Shown here piece after piece: positions 6,994 through 13,514 of a DNA stretch of 14,564 nt. Source of the DNA: Calditrichota bacterium (GTDB lineage Bacteria; Calditrichota; Calditrichia; RBG-13-44-9; J075). The translations under genes were made by a program, and so were the position numbers. Where the stretch lies: NCBI GenBank assembly GCA_024275555.1, contig JAJRYW010000106.1, forward strand, positions 1 through 14,564. The letters are read 5' to 3'. Numbering within the stretch: the first letter of the stretch is position 1; each line of letters begins with the position of its first letter. The notes under the pieces were generated by a model, which was given only the letters and a program-made list of their open reading frames with translations, was not told where the DNA came from and did not search any database.

Positions 6994-7344
6994 GTTTCAG
7001 AATCCGATTTACTGGTTACTGGTCATTGGTTTAGAGCGTTTAGATGGTTTGGATCGTTGGCAGCTTCGCTGGGTTGATTTGGTTAATTGTGTTGATTTAC
7101 CTGCCCCCACCTTCTCAAACTCTCAACTTCTATCTATTGCACACCTTCTCATCATCCCATCTTCTGTTTTTTTCCACCTTTCGCATTCGCACTTCCCTCC
7201 GGGGTGTAGGCCCCTAAGGCCCCTCCGGGCCGGAGGCTGACTTCCTTTCTCACCTTCCCAACCTCACACCTATTATCTGACTTCCGACTTCTGTTTTCCG
7301 ACCTCCGACCTCTGATTTCTGTTTTCTGACCCCCATCTTCTAAT
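6994..7344. repeat. 351-bp livG-livF spacer made of pyrimidine-rich heptad repeats
   Basis: No believable gene. The best part is eight consecutive 7-mers of form TCYGAYY/TCTGTTT at 7276-7331, all in perfect 7-base register. Similar but looser heptads occur at 7115-7135 (TCAAACT, CTCAACT, TCTATCT), and ACTGGTT, ACTGGTC, ATTGGTT occupy 7011-7031. In the middle is a GC-rich islet with a perfect 7-bp palindrome around one base (CCTCCGG-G-CCGGAGG, 7222-7236) and a repeated AGGCCCCT. The transcribed minus strand is purine-rich. A reading frame through it (7152-7367) codes only for repeat-derived R/K/S/E-rich sequence. Confidence 0.85.
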
Positions 7345-8097
7345 TCATTCACTGCCCAGATAGGCATCTTTCACCGCATCGCTTTCCATCACCTCGGCGG
7401 CAATGCCGTCGGCGATTTTTTCACCGTAGTTGAGCACAATCACCCGATCGGCAATTCGGAACAGTTCTTTTAAACGGTGTTCGATCATGATAATGGTTTT
7501 GCCTTCATAGCGCAGTTTTTCGATGATAGGCACAATGCCGGCAACTTCCGCCAGGCTCAAGCCCGAAAAAAGCTCATCCAGAATCATCAGATCCGGATTG
7601 AGAGCAATCGCTTTTGCCAATTCCAGCCGCTTGAGGTATCCTTGGGGCAGGGTATTGGCTGTTTTGTAAGCGACATGGGCGTCACGTTCAAAACCGACTT
7701 CTTCCAGCAGATCCAGGGCCACCGCATCCCGATCACCGTATTTTCCACCGGTCATCTGTTTTACCCTGGGTGAATAAAGGGGTATAATCATATTTTTGTA
7801 CGCCGGCAGCTGGTAAAAAGGCTTGACCATCTGAAATGTTCGGGCGATTCCCAACCGGACAATTTTATAAGGGGCCTTGCCGGTAATGTTGCGCTCATGG
7901 TAGATTATTTCTCCTTCAGTAGGTTTGACAAAACCGGTTATCATGTTGACGGTCGTGGTTTTGCCGGAACCATTGGGCCCGATCAATCCCAGCAATTCTC
8001 CCCGGCCAAGCTCGAAGCTCAAATCGGTGACGGCCTGTACCCCCCCAAAATTTTTATAAAGCTGCGATACTTTGAGCAAAGGTAATGCACCCATCAT
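7345..8097 (-). CDS. livG: Branched-chain-type ABC importer ATPase LivG
   Basis: A 250-aa ATPase subunit partnering LivF. Walker A GPNGSGKTT (40-48), Q-loop ARTFQ (85-89), Walker B LMILDEL (170-176) and H-loop MIEH (204-207) are all present, as is the C-terminal AYLGSE end typical of LivG. The signature reads LPQGYLKRLEL (150-160) rather than the usual LSYGQQRRLEI-type sequence, and the Walker B Glu is followed by Leu instead of Pro; both are departures although the key Gly and Glu remain. The first ATG overlaps the livM stop (ATGA at 8094-8097) and a second ATG follows at once; a GGAGG Shine-Dalgarno precedes both. Confidence 0.9.
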   Translation of the reverse strand: MMGALPLLKVSQLYKNFGGVQAVTDLSFELGRGELLGLIGPNGSGKTTTVNMITGFVKPTEGEIIYHERNITGKAPYKIVRLGIARTFQMVKPFYQLPAYKNMIIPLYSPRVKQMTGGKYGDRDAVALDLLEEVGFERDAHVAYKTANTLPQGYLKRLELAKAIALNPDLMILDELFSGLSLAEVAGIVPIIEKLRYEGKTIIMIEHRLKELFRIADRVIVLNYGEKIADGIAAEVMESDAVKDAYLGSE

Positions 8098-9095
8098 TCA
8101 ACCTCCACCCATCTTTCAAACTGATGATATTTGCGCTGAATATAGTGAAATATGCCTTCGGGAAGCGCCACCGTAAAAACAACCAGAAACAAACCGTAGA
8201 ATACAATCCTGAGGCCTCCAATTCCTCGCAAAACTTCAGACAGAGGAACCAGAATAAAAGCTCCCAGCACCGAGCCTGCGAACGTTCCGATACCGCCGAC
8301 TACCGCAGCTGCAATCGGTAGAATAGAATAATCCAGGGCAAAAACCGGCATACCCACAAACAAATATATATGGGTTAAAAATGCACCGGTAAAGGCCCCG
8401 ACACTGCTGGCGATAAATAAGGCCTGGATTTTAAACCAGTAGATGTTGATACCGGCATTCATGACTGAACGATCGTTGTCGCTGATGCCCTTTAATACCA
8501 GTCCGAAATCCGAGCTCATAAGTCGGCGAAATCCAAACAGGGCGGCCAGCAGAACGATAATAACAACATACATCTCGATCCGTCTCGAGGGCAGGGGGGT
8601 AAGACCGCTGAGGCCTTCGGTACCTCCAAATATGCGGGTGGCTTCGATAATGCGAACCAGCATCAGCGGCAACACCAGGGTAACCATCGAAAAAAAGATA
8701 CCACGCAGTCTTAAAACCGGAATCAGCAGTCCGGTGCACAGCAATCCGCCGCAAATGGTTGCCAGCGGAATGGTCACAATCGGCGGCCATCCCCAGTAGT
8801 GGTTCATGATGCCGGCAAGATAAGCGCCGGTTCCGAAAAATAGTGCCTGTCCCAGGGATACCATGCCGGTTTGGGCCAGGATATCCCAGCTGATGGCCAA
8901 CAACGCAAAAACGGATACGGAAAGCAAAACCCGTTGCCAGTAGATACTCAAGGCGAAAGACAAAACCACCAACCCCACGATGGGCAACAGCCGAGGAGCG
9001 GATAAATAAAGCATTTCCCGCCAGGAGCAAAGTGCAAAAATATCTGCGGACCTGGCTTTTATTCCTCTATCTATTCTTTCTTTTCGTCTTTTCAT
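8094..9095 (-). CDS. livM: Branched-chain-type ABC importer permease LivM
   Basis: A 333-aa inner-membrane permease of the LIV family. After a basic N-terminus (residues 1-26, many Lys and Arg) a run of hydrophobic segments begins near residue 30. The conserved LivM block AISWDILAQTGMVSLGQALFFGTGAYLAG (67-95) is clear, as is the late block AVVGGIGTFAGSVLGAF (about 264-280), the loop that contacts the ATPase. It overlaps livG by 4 bases, and livH lies 116 bp upstream across a heptad-repeat gap. The ATG at 9095 has no visible Shine-Dalgarno; an internal ATG at 9014 (residue 28), closer to the first membrane segment, is an alternative start. Confidence 0.9.
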   Translation of the reverse strand: MKRRKERIDRGIKARSADIFALCSWREMLYLSAPRLLPIVGLVVLSFALSIYWQRVLLSVSVFALLAISWDILAQTGMVSLGQALFFGTGAYLAGIMNHYWGWPPIVTIPLATICGGLLCTGLLIPVLRLRGIFFSMVTLVLPLMLVRIIEATRIFGGTEGLSGLTPLPSRRIEMYVVIIVLLAALFGFRRLMSSDFGLVLKGISDNDRSVMNAGINIYWFKIQALFIASSVGAFTGAFLTHIYLFVGMPVFALDYSILPIAAAVVGGIGTFAGSVLGAFILVPLSEVLRGIGGLRIVFYGLFLVVFTVALPEGIFHYIQRKYHQFERWVEVE

Positions 9096-9211
9096 TAGTG
9101 GTTAAATAGTTGATTGGTTGAATAGTGATCGGAATATGATCGATTTAATATTTCCTCTTTCCGACTTCCAACTTCTCCCTTCAAACTTCCGCATTCCCAC
9201 TTTCGAATTCC
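9096..9211. repeat. livH-livM spacer: heptad repeats and a dispersed 12-mer
   Basis: Seven consecutive pyrimidine-rich 7-mers run from 9160 to 9208 (TCCGACT, TCCAACT, TCTCCCT, TCAAACT, TCCGCAT, TCCCACT, TTCGAAT). Closer to livM are two copies of TGGTTRAATAGT (9099-9110 and 9115-9126); a third near-copy, TGGTTAAACAGT, lies in the livK-livH gap at 10212-10223. Confidence 0.8.
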
Positions 9212-10084
9212 CTATATCCTTTCTTCCAACTCTTTTTGCTTACCAAACAGGCCGGAGGGTTTGACGACCAGGATGGCCAGAATTGCAATTAGCGGAACCA
9301 GCATGACCCAGTGGCTTTCCAGATAGGTTACGGTAAATGTCTGACCATACCCGATTAAAAACGAGGCCAGCACGACACCAACGGTGGAACCCAGGCCGCC
9401 GACAATGCATACGGCCAGGGCATTGATCAGAACGCTGTAACCCTGTTCGACATTTATGGTTCCAAGGGGTAAAATTACGATGGCGGCGATGGCTGCATAG
9501 GCTGCTCCAAAGGCGACACTGAGCATCGCCACCTGATCTGAGTTTATTCCCAGGCTCAGCGCGGTTCGTTCATCCTGGGCAATTCCTCTAAAGCGCAGAC
9601 CCAGGCGCGTATGGTGGGTAAAAAACCAGAGAAGACCGGCCATGGCAATACCGATGATTACGACAAATATCCGTTGCACGTCGATGACCACCTGGCCGAC
9701 CTCGATGCTGGTATCGATGAAGACGGGCAGCGAGTATTCAAACCCGATAAAGCCAAAATATTTTAGCAGTTCCAGTATGGCAAGCCCGATACCGAACGTA
9801 GCGATAACTTCGGATAGTACCATACCCCGAATTCGCAGCAGCACATACCGATACATCAATGCCCCGGAGGCAGCGGTTACGGCCACCGCCAGTATTACAG
9901 CTAAAAAATAGGGTAGGCCCGTGGAATTAAAAAAGATCCAGCACAGCAATGCGCCCAGAATATACAGGGCGCCGTAGGCAAAGTTAGCGATTCCGCTGAT
10001 CCCGAAGGTCAGGTTGAATCCTAACGCCACCAGCATGAGAATGACGCTGTTTACAAAGCCGTAAACTAAAGTGTTCGCCAACAT
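9212..10084 (-). CDS. livH: Branched-chain-type ABC importer permease LivH
   Basis: A 290-aa inner-membrane permease, mostly hydrophobic helices. The N-terminal LivH block LVALGFNLTFGISGIANFAYGALY and the late block VCIVGGLGSTVGVVLASFLIGY, the loop that docks on the ATPase, identify it. I chose the ATG at 10082-10084 because homologues start a few residues before the first membrane helix. The frame stays open to a TTG at 10120, but that codon lies inside the terminator hairpin at 10096-10137, which makes it an unlikely start. No good Shine-Dalgarno is visible at either site. It would form the membrane channel with LivM, driven by LivF and LivG. Confidence 0.9.
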   Translation of the reverse strand: MLANTLVYGFVNSVILMLVALGFNLTFGISGIANFAYGALYILGALLCWIFFNSTGLPYFLAVILAVAVTAASGALMYRYVLLRIRGMVLSEVIATFGIGLAILELLKYFGFIGFEYSLPVFIDTSIEVGQVVIDVQRIFVVIIGIAMAGLLWFFTHHTRLGLRFRGIAQDERTALSLGINSDQVAMLSVAFGAAYAAIAAIVILPLGTINVEQGYSVLINALAVCIVGGLGSTVGVVLASFLIGYGQTFTVTYLESHWVMLVPLIAILAILVVKPSGLFGKQKELEERI

Positions 10085-10095
10085 ACGAAAACCGG

Positions 10096-10137
10096 AAAAA
10101 AACCTGCCCGCCTTCTCCAAAAATTGGTGGCGGGCAG
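10096..10137 (-). terminator. Intrinsic terminator between livK and livH
   Basis: A perfect 9-bp GC-rich stem (10104-10112 with 10129-10137, CTGCCCGCC and its complement) with an inner CCAA/TTGG pairing is followed on the minus strand by G and seven T residues (10102-10096). It lies just before the livH ATG, so partial termination here would yield more LivK message than permease message. Confidence 0.85.
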
Positions 10138-10343
10138 ACTGTCTTAATTAATAAAATTTTATCCCGGTCAAGCCGGGAATTGAAGATTGACTATATTCAG
10201 ATATCGTTGATTGGTTAAACAGTTGTAAACATGGATTTAACCCATATTTGCAAAATAACTGGACACTTCATGTTTAAACGATCGTTACATTCTTAGATTC
10301 CGACTATTATCTACCTACATCAACCATTCAACGAAGTCTGAGT
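10138..10343. other. livK-livH intergenic leader with a second hairpin
   Basis: This stretch between livK and the main terminator has no gene. It holds a second, shorter hairpin (TCCCGG at 10162-10167 with CCGGGA at 10173-10178) followed on the minus strand by TAAAATTTTATT, possibly an RNA-stabilising stem or weak terminator for livK. It also carries a TGGTTAAACAGT repeat copy (10212-10223) and loose heptad-like sequence next to livK. Confidence 0.55.
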
Positions 10344-11621
10344 TTACCGTTTCTTCACCCAGGAGGGCAACACGATACTGCCTTCGGCGATGCTCGGAGG
10401 GTAGACAATCTTTCTTTTGCCGTCAGCGGTCCATTGAAAAAATGCAGCGACGGCGGTTTCAGCCGGATCGGTGCCATAGACGACCTGATGACCTTCATCA
10501 AACCGGATGCGACCCATAACTCCCTTTCGGTCTGTTTTTTCGATCTCGGCTACGATGGCATCCGGATCGAGGGAGCCGGCCCGTTCGATGGCTTCTTTGA
10601 GAATGTAAACCGACTCATAAGACGGCGCCGGAGCATGGCCGGCCTGAATTCCCTTACCATAGGCTTTTTTGTAATTGTCATAAAAATTTTTGGCAGGGGC
10701 ATATTTTTGCGAGGGGATGTTTCCCAATTCGAAAACGGCATTCATCAGTCCACCGATTTTGCCATTAAAGGTTTTCCAGGCAACCTCGCCGGCCATGGGG
10801 GATATGAACCCGGCGATCAGTGCCGGAACTCTGAGGCTTTTCCACTGTTTGACGAGTACACCGCTTTCCGGCATATCAAAACAGGTGAACAGGATTCCGG
10901 CTCCTTTGGCTTTGGCTTTCATCAGGGCTGCGGAAAAATCCGAAAATCCGGTAGGAAACTGATCATGACCTACGACTTCAATGCCCAGTTTCGGGTAAAC
11001 TTTCTTCGCCATGCCCGCCGCCGTACCCCGGGCCCAGGCCACATCCTGATTTAAAATGTAAACCTTCTCGAAGCCGAAGTCCTTTTTAAGGGTCGCATTG
11101 GTGCCGGCTAAAAGTTTGACCCAGTAAATGACATTTAGGGAAACCCTGAAAATATACTTGTATTTTTCAGGATCCGATTTAATTTTAGCTTCGGTGGCCG
11201 GAGACATTGCAAGTGTACCGAGCATCGGCATTTTGTACTTTGCAAAAATATCCATGCCTGCCAGCAAGGCTTCTGAACGGAACGGTCCGACCAAAATGGC
11301 CGTCGGCTTTTTTTCTAAAATCAGTTTTTCCAAACCCAACAATGCTTCCGGCACCGGGACCCCTGCGGCCGCATCACGCAGATCGGTGGCGACTACCTTG
11401 AAAGGTCTCATTTCGGACCCCACTTTAACGCCCCCCCCGGCGTTAATTTCACTTACGGCCAGCTGAACGGCCTTATGAGATTCTTTGCCTTCCAGAAATC
11501 CTAATGAGGTCGGTACCCCGATAACGATGGGTTCGGCGGCGTAGGCGGCCGGTCCGGCAATTAACAACGCGAATCCGGTGAATAATAACAAAATTCCAAT
11601 CAAGGGTAATCTACGCTTCAT
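10344..11621 (-). CDS. livK: Branched-chain-type ABC importer substrate-binding protein LivK
   Basis: A 425-aa periplasmic binding protein of the type 1 (Peripla_BP_6, LivJ/LivK-like) family. Residues 1-28 are a signal peptide: basic MKRR, a long hydrophobic core, and an AYA cleavage site before AEPIVIGV. The mature start PIVIGVPTSLGFLEGKE and the region KAVQLAVSEINAGGG are typical of the family's first lobe. The ATG at 11619-11621 is chosen over one 21 bases earlier because a strong AAGGAG (11633-11628) sits 6 bases before it, inside the longer reading frame. The ligand is unknown; the co-transcribed acyl-CoA ligase hints at a carboxylic acid rather than an amino acid (inference). Confidence 0.92.
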   Translation of the reverse strand: MKRRLPLIGILLLFTGFALLIAGPAAYAAEPIVIGVPTSLGFLEGKESHKAVQLAVSEINAGGGVKVGSEMRPFKVVATDLRDAAAGVPVPEALLGLEKLILEKKPTAILVGPFRSEALLAGMDIFAKYKMPMLGTLAMSPATEAKIKSDPEKYKYIFRVSLNVIYWVKLLAGTNATLKKDFGFEKVYILNQDVAWARGTAAGMAKKVYPKLGIEVVGHDQFPTGFSDFSAALMKAKAKGAGILFTCFDMPESGVLVKQWKSLRVPALIAGFISPMAGEVAWKTFNGKIGGLMNAVFELGNIPSQKYAPAKNFYDNYKKAYGKGIQAGHAPAPSYESVYILKEAIERAGSLDPDAIVAEIEKTDRKGVMGRIRFDEGHQVVYGTDPAETAVAAFFQWTADGKRKIVYPPSIAEGSIVLPSWVKKR

Positions 11622-11627
11622 GGCTTT

Positions 11628-11633
11628 CTCCTT
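11628..11633 (-). promoter_or_regulatory. Shine-Dalgarno that fixes the livK start
   Basis: AAGGAG on the minus strand, 6 bases before the ATG at 11621. Because it lies within the first codons of the longer frame beginning at 11642, the shorter start is favoured, and it also places the signal peptide at the true N-terminus. Confidence 0.8.
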
Positions 11634-11893
11634 TTTTTGCATTTTTTCCTCTATCCTTAATTTGAATGATATTTAGCAATTTATATCCATATTTTTATTA
11701 GGGTCCATTTCAAGTAGCTATATAGTAGCTATAGGAAGCTGTTGCTGAAGTCAAGCAAATTATGAGACCTTTAAAATCAGCATGGATGTTATGGGATGAA
11801 AAGAATAGTTCAGTAAGATGAACGATAATCTGTTTTAGATTCCGATCGTTTTGGAGTATAAATCATTATATATGAACTTTTTATAAAATTATC

Positions 11894-11921
11894 TTGACAA
11901 AAAATCAACAAATGGTAAATC
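11894..11921 (+). promoter_or_regulatory. Candidate promoter of the MoaD-like / MetV-like / EutA unit
   Basis: TTGACA (11894-11899, perfect -35) is followed by 16 bases and TAAATC (11916-11921), a poor -10 helped by a TGG extension just before it. It points toward the downstream plus-strand genes, with a leader of about 90 bases before the TTG start. Confidence 0.45.
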
Positions 11922-11931
11922 TGTAATCGAA

Positions 11932-11954
11932 AAAGGTTCATCTAAATGAACTTT
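11932..11954. promoter_or_regulatory. Inverted repeat just after the candidate promoter (possible operator)
   Basis: AAGGTTCAT-CTAA-ATGAACTTT: nine-base arms (11933-11941 and 11946-11954) with one G-T pair and a 4-base centre. It sits a few bases after the predicted transcription start, where a repressor could block transcription or an RNA hairpin could form. Confidence 0.45.
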
Positions 11955-12016
11955 CTTTAGAATGCAACCGATAATGAATAACACACAACAACCTGTTAAG
12001 AACTCGGAGGTATTCC

Positions 12017-12304
12017 TTGAAAATCCAGATAGAATCTCTCGGTCTGCCGACGTTATCGAAGTTAATCGGCAAAAAATTGCAATTGGAAATGCCGGACGGA
12101 ACGGTGGCGGATATTGTTTCGTATATTGTAAATCGCAAGGGCCGGCCGGCGGGTAAAATTCTGCTGGACCAGAGCGGGCATCTGGATCTGGCGATCCAAG
12201 TGATGATCAATGATGAAGGCTTCCTGCCCAGAAGCGAGTATTCACAGCGGGTCCTCAAAGATGGGGATTCAGTCAAATTTATGCTGCTGGTCGGGGGTGG
12301 TTAG
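12017..12304 (+). CDS. MoaD/ThiS-like beta-grasp small protein with C-terminal GG
   Basis: A 95-aa protein with the outline of the MoaD/ThiS/Urm1 ubiquitin-like fold: an N-terminal beta strand, the PDGTVADIVSYIVNRKG helix region (26-42), VMINDEGFLP (62-71), and KDGDSVKFMLLVGGG at the end (81-95). The terminal Gly-Gly is the part that is adenylated and thiocarboxylated in sulfur-carrier relatives. The start is TTG (12017-12019), supported by CGGAGG (12005-12010) six bases upstream. No adenylating E1-like (MoeB/ThiF), MoaE or aldehyde oxidoreductase gene is in view. It leads a plus-strand set with a ferredoxin, a MetV-like protein and EutA, so a role in sulfur transfer or metal-cofactor assembly for that set is possible but not shown. 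Confidence 0.8.
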   Translation: MKIQIESLGLPTLSKLIGKKLQLEMPDGTVADIVSYIVNRKGRPAGKILLDQSGHLDLAIQVMINDEGFLPRSEYSQRVLKDGDSVKFMLLVGGG

Positions 12305-12376
12305 GCCCCATAGGCGCAAGGTTTTTATACGCCAGAGGGCTGTGGAAGGTTTACTGAAAATGATCAATGGGGTCTT

Positions 12377-12772
12377 ATGAGTTACTTTCGAGTTAACGAT
12401 AACTGCAATGGCTGTCTGGCCTGTGTGGAAAATTGTCCTGCTTCGGCCTTGAGCTTTAACGATCGGGACGATAGGAGAACGCTCAAGCACAACATGACCC
12501 AATGCGCCCGTTGCGGTCAATGCTGGCGAATTTGTCCACAGAAGGCCATCGAGTTTCAGCATCTTTTAGTCGGGCAGTGGGAGGATGTGATTACGCTTGA
12601 TCTGGTTCGGTGTCAGGAATGCGGTGAACCGCTTTATTCGACTGTATATGAACAAAAAGTGGCCGGCAAGCTGACTTCAACCGGCGCAGCACTCTGTCCG
12701 CAACACCGGCAACGACAGGCCGCATCGAAGTGGCCGCTCGTGGGACCGGCCAAGACCGTAACTTCTCAATAG
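12377..12772 (+). CDS. Two-[4Fe-4S] ferredoxin with extra CxxC...CxxH element
   Basis: A 131-aa protein. Two classical [4Fe-4S] motifs are visible, CNGCLACVENCP (Cys10, 13, 16, 20) and CARCGQCWRICP (Cys43, 46, 49, 53), so it should carry electrons at low potential in the cytoplasm. The C-terminal third has Cys79-x2-Cys82 and Cys107-x2-His110, a zinc-ribbon-like arrangement that goes beyond a simple ferredoxin and may mediate docking. A GGGG stretch 5 bases before the ATG may serve as ribosome site. It lies 72 bp after the MoaD-like gene and 22 bp before the MetV-like gene, consistent with feeding electrons to a methylene-tetrahydrofolate reductase complex (inference). Confidence 0.88.
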   Translation: MSYFRVNDNCNGCLACVENCPASALSFNDRDDRRTLKHNMTQCARCGQCWRICPQKAIEFQHLLVGQWEDVITLDLVRCQECGEPLYSTVYEQKVAGKLTSTGAALCPQHRQRQAASKWPLVGPAKTVTSQ

Positions 12773-12794
12773 CCATGTTTTCTTTGGGGGACAA

Positions 12795-13466
12795 ATGATT
12801 GTTGGAGATTTAAAACCGCTGGCAGAAATCGTTGCGGCGGTTAGAGAATATAAACAGGTGTTGGTTCTTGGCTGCGGCAGCTGCGTAACCGTTTGCCTGT
12901 CAGGCGGTGAAAGAGAGGCTGAACAGCTGAGTTACGAACTTTCTCAGATACGTCATTACCAGGGTGCTCCGCCGAAATTTGAGGTAAGTTCGATTCTCAG
13001 GCAGTGTGAACGGGACCTGGTGCTCGAATATCAGAAGCTACCCGCCGGAACGGAGGCCGTGCTGTCACTTGCCTGTGGCGCAGGGGTCCAAACCCTGGCC
13101 GATGCATTCGAACCCCTGCCGGTGATTCCTGCGCTGAATACGACCTTTCTGGGAGCATCGGATAAACCCGGCATATGGACGGAAAAATGCAAAGGCTGTG
13201 GGGATTGTATCCTGCTCCATACCGGTGGCATCTGTCCGATCGCACGCTGCGCCAAGAGCCTGTTCAATGGTCCGTGCGGCGGCTCCAAAGGTGGCTATTG
13301 TGAAGTCGGTGAGGGTATCCCCTGCGCTTGGGCCCAGATTGTTGCCAGGCTCAAGAGAATGGACAAAATGAGTTATTATGAGGAAATTCGCGTTCCCAAA
13401 GATTGGAGGCCCGGTGGAGCGACAGGGCCGCGCAAGCGAGTGCGAATCGGACTGGGGGACGGGTAA
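12795..13466 (+). CDS. metV: MetV-like protein (methylene-tetrahydrofolate reductase C-terminal domain, Cys-rich)
   Basis: A 223-aa protein matching the MTHFR_C/MetV family, the iron-sulfur partner of MetF in acetogens and sulfate reducers. An N-terminal Cys cluster GCGSCVTVC (Cys27, 30, 34) is followed by a Rossmann-like region, then a Cys-rich C-terminus CKGCGDC (132, 135, 138) plus Cys147, 152, 161, 169 and 177, within GICPIARC, NGPCGG and CAWAQIVARLKRM; these last elements are family hallmarks. GGGGGAC before the ATG is a good ribosome site. The catalytic MetF partner is not in this window. It probably handles electrons for methyl-tetrahydrofolate formation or oxidation in the C1 pathway; the pairing with the upstream ferredoxin supports this. 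Confidence 0.85.
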   Translation: MIVGDLKPLAEIVAAVREYKQVLVLGCGSCVTVCLSGGEREAEQLSYELSQIRHYQGAPPKFEVSSILRQCERDLVLEYQKLPAGTEAVLSLACGAGVQTLADAFEPLPVIPALNTTFLGASDKPGIWTEKCKGCGDCILLHTGGICPIARCAKSLFNGPCGGSKGGYCEVGEGIPCAWAQIVARLKRMDKMSYYEEIRVPKDWRPGGATGPRKRVRIGLGDG

Positions 13467-13514
13467 CCGTTCGAGGTGCAGGGTTCAGAACCTATGAACC
13501 TTTGAATGCATATT

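Larger units (their letters stand above)
11643..12016. other. Divergent 374-bp intergenic region between livK and the MoaD-like gene
   Basis: AT-rich and without a believable gene. It must hold the promoters of both divergent units. Seen in it: a direct repeat GTAGCTATA at 11714-11722 and 11725-11733, spaced one helical turn; a bulged inverted repeat AACGATAATCT (11821-11831) pairing with 11837-11850; three ATGAAC half-sites (11818, about 11872 and 11946); and the candidate plus-strand promoter and operator listed separately. I found no convincing minus-strand promoter for livK. Confidence 0.55.

Noticed and set aside
7276..7331. CRISPR array
   Set aside because: Repeats are 7 bases, contiguous and degenerate, with no unique spacers and no cas genes.
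7152..7367. A 71-codon minus-strand reading frame after livG
   Set aside because: It runs through the heptad repeats and codes for repetitive Arg/Lys/Ser/Glu-rich sequence; it overlaps the livG 3' end and has no ribosome site.
10085..10120. Longer livH beginning at TTG 10120
   Set aside because: The extension lies in the stem and T tract of a terminator and family members start near the ATG at 10084.
11622..11642. Longer livK beginning at ATG 11642
   Set aside because: The extra seven codons contain the Shine-Dalgarno for the next ATG and would precede the signal peptide.
11938..12562. Minus-strand frames opposite the MoaD-like and ferredoxin genes
   Set aside because: No family features; the plus-strand genes have ribosome sites and recognisable motifs.
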